Of a DNA stretch of 5,922 nucleotides, positions 4,232 through 5,922 are shown one piece after another. The stretch comes from Myxococcales bacterium. GTDB taxonomy: Bacteria > Myxococcota_C > UBA6777. The number at the start of each line of letters is the position of its first letter. Position 1 is the first letter of the stretch. The notes below the pieces were generated by a model. The model saw only the letters and a list, made by a program, of their open reading frames with translations. It was not told the origin of the DNA and did no database searches. The position numbers and the translations under genes were made by a program. Location of the stretch: positions 1 through 5,922 of the forward strand of contig JALTMC010000273.1 of NCBI GenBank assembly GCA_027005175.1, written 5' to 3'.

Positions 4232-5922
4232 ATGGCAAAGCCACATACACTGGTTCATCAAATCGAAGATTGGGCCAAGCAAAAGCCTGAAACCAACGCT
4301 ATTTTTGAGGAGTCTGATGGTGGCTGGAAGAGTCTGACCTGGCAGGAGTATTGGACAGCGATTCGCGAAACGGCAAAAGGGTTGATCTCGCTGGGCCATG
4401 AAGTTGGAGATTGCGTGGCTATCGTTGGTGACAACCGTATGGATTGGGTGATCTGTCAGTTTGGTATTATGGCAGCACGCGGCATCCCCGCACCGATCTA
4501 TTCCACCAATACCGACGAACAGGTTGCTTATATTGTATCGCATAGTCAGGCCAATATCGCGATTTGTGACAAAGCACTACAGTGGGAAAAATACCGGCGC
4601 AACCTGGAATCAGCAGCCATCGAACTCTCTCATATCGTGACAATGGACGACCTGGGTACAGGTGATGAGCGTCTGATGACATTGGCAGCTTTGCGCCAGA
4701 TGGGGCGAGAACAGGACGACGCTGAACTCAACAAACGCCTGGGAGACTTAACCGAGGACGAGACAGCGTTATTGATCTACACATCCGGAACCACGGGTGT
4801 TCCGAAGGCGGTCCAACTGGAACACGGTGGAATGCTCGCTGTCGCTGGCGGTATCCTTCATAACTTTCCTGTATACTATGACGAAGTTCCTTTTCGACTC
4901 GTGAGTTACCTTCCGCTTTGTCATGTGGCAGAGCAGTTGTTCACCAATATGCTTCATCTGAGTACAGGAGGTGAAGTCTACTTCTGTCCCGATCTAAAGC
5001 AAATCAAAGAGTACTTGACCAAGGTCCGACCCACCATGTTTTTGGGAGTTCCCCGTGTGTGGGAAAAGTTTCAAGCCGCTCTGGAAGCTCGCTTGGGGGC
5101 AGCGACCGGCATTAAGGCAAAGCTTGCGAGTTGGGCCTTAAAAACAGAGCTGGACTGCTTCTACAAAGGGCTTAAACGAGGCAAACCCTATACTCCCCTG
5201 CGACGAAAAATCGCGAACAAGCTTGTCATCTCTAAAATTAAAGAAGCACTCGGTTTGGATCAGCTTGTCTGCGCTGCAACAGGTGCTGCACCCATCTCGA
5301 AATCCACTTTGGAGTTCTTTGCCTCTCTCGGTATCATCGTCTATGAAGGCTTTGGAATGAGTGAAACCACAGGTGTTGCGACCTGTTCCTCTTTTGGTAA
5401 ACCCAACTTTGACTCTGTGGGGCAGGCTCTTCCCGGTGTTGAAGTGAAGATCGCCGAAGATGGTGAGATCTTGATGCGCGGTCGCATTATGACACGTGGT
5501 TATCTTCATATGCCTGAAAAAACAGCTGAACTTCTCGATGATGAAAACTGGTTGCACACCGGAGACCTCGGGCGATTGGATGATGATGGATTTCTGTACA
5601 TCACAGGCCGCAAAAAAGACATTATCATTACGGCGGGTGGTAAGAATGTGGCTCCCATCGAGATAGAGTCCTATCTCAAGCAGATCCATGGTGTCGGGCA
5701 AGCTGTCGTTGTGGGAGATCGACAGCCATATCTGTGTGCTCTTCTCACCCTGGACCCTGAAGCTGTGAGTGAACTACAAAGCAATTTGGGATTGTCTTCT
5801 CTCTCTCTGGAAGAACTCGCTCAAGCTGATGAACTTCAGTCCTATCTTGAAAAAGAAGTGGAAGAGAAATGCAACTCGTTGCTCGCACGGTACCAGACCA
5901 TCAAGAAGTTTAAAGTACTACC
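4232..5922 (+). CDS. Long-chain acyl-CoA synthetase, AMP-forming (C-terminus beyond window)
   Basis: It activates fatty acids to acyl-CoA in two steps, via an acyl-adenylate and then thioester formation with CoA, in the cytoplasm or at the inner membrane face, feeding beta-oxidation or lipid synthesis. The visible 563 residues show the ANL-superfamily motifs in order: P-loop YTSGTTGVPK (183-192), the YLPLCHVAEQ segment, GVPRVWEKF, CAATGAAPIS, YEGFGMSETTG (371-381), WLHTGDLG (440-447, with D445 expected to hold the ATP ribose), the hinge GRKKDIII (459-466) and GGKNVAPIEIE. The CHVAEQ and GVPRVWEK forms point to the bacterial/eukaryotic FAA1-like (COG1022, FadD15-type) branch of about 600 residues rather than E. 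coli FadD. The frame is open to the edge, so roughly 35-45 residues, including the expected catalytic C-terminal lysine, are missing. Start and ribosome site are clear. Exact chain-length preference cannot be read. There is no signal peptide. Confidence 0.95.
   Translation, partial: MAKPHTLVHQIEDWAKQKPETNAIFEESDGGWKSLTWQEYWTAIRETAKGLISLGHEVGDCVAIVGDNRMDWVICQFGIMAARGIPAPIYSTNTDEQVAYIVSHSQANIAICDKALQWEKYRRNLESAAIELSHIVTMDDLGTGDERLMTLAALRQMGREQDDAELNKRLGDLTEDETALLIYTSGTTGVPKAVQLEHGGMLAVAGGILHNFPVYYDEVPFRLVSYLPLCHVAEQLFTNMLHLSTGGEVYFCPDLKQIKEYLTKVRPTMFLGVPRVWEKFQAALEARLGAATGIKAKLASWALKTELDCFYKGLKRGKPYTPLRRKIANKLVISKIKEALGLDQLVCAATGAAPISKSTLEFFASLGIIVYEGFGMSETTGVATCSSFGKPNFDSVGQALPGVEVKIAEDGEILMRGRIMTRGYLHMPEKTAELLDDENWLHTGDLGRLDDDGFLYITGRKKDIIITAGGKNVAPIEIESYLKQIHGVGQAVVVGDRQPYLCALLTLDPEAVSELQSNLGLSSLSLEELAQADELQSYLEKEVEEKCNSLLARYQTIKKFKVL

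Noticed and set aside
4102-4290. Small open frame of 62 codons over the synthetase promoter and start
   Set aside because: It begins inside the -35 hexamer, has no ribosome site, and overlaps the real gene start in another frame.
5138-5701. 187-codon open frame on the minus strand
   Set aside because: It lies wholly opposite the well-supported acyl-CoA synthetase, whose motifs are read here on the plus strand. The frame is a shadow.

Overview
The window holds four protein-coding genes, two of them cut by the window edges, separated by three fairly long gene-poor stretches. Base composition is moderate (close to half G+C by eye). Shine-Dalgarno sites and sigma70-like promoter elements can be read in places, so this is a bacterium. 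A soluble Hanks-type Ser/Thr kinase fused to two-component modules is typical of large-genome bacteria with elaborate signalling, such as Myxococcota and related former deltaproteobacteria. That placement is an inference from gene style only; no rRNA or other marker is present.

Layout. (1) Positions 1-837, minus strand: the first 279 codons of an unidentified protein. Its N-terminal half carries a Cys/His arrangement that recalls CheD-type protein deamidases. (2) 838-1177: a divergent control region with a candidate minus-strand -10, a 7-1-7 palindrome, an 8-bp inverted repeat and a candidate extended -10 promoter for the next gene. (3) 1178-3028, plus strand: a complete 616-residue fusion of an HPt-like domain, a response-regulator receiver domain and a Ser/Thr protein kinase, with all key receiver and kinase residues present. 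(4) 3029-3360: a convergent intergenic stretch with two unrelated direct-repeat pairs (35 bp and 36 bp). In both pairs the two copies are separated by exactly 38 bp, and each pair sits at the 3' end of one flanking gene. (5) 3361-3756, minus strand: a small membrane-anchored protein of unknown function (131 aa) with a strong ribosome binding site. (6) 3757-4231: a divergent intergenic region rich in inverted repeats, including two related palindromes in opposite orientation, followed by a good promoter. (7) 4232-5922, plus strand: a long-chain acyl-CoA synthetase (AMP-forming), missing only its extreme C-terminus.

How the genes relate. No operon is visible: neighbouring genes alternate in orientation (divergent, convergent, divergent). 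The kinase fusion is a signalling hub that could couple a His-Asp phosphorelay to Ser/Thr phosphorylation, but no histidine kinase or obvious substrate gene lies in the window. The acyl-CoA synthetase is a housekeeping or lipid-catabolic enzyme with its own promoter. The most unusual features are the three-module kinase, the twin repeat pairs, the palindrome pair upstream of the synthetase, and the possible CheD-like protein.
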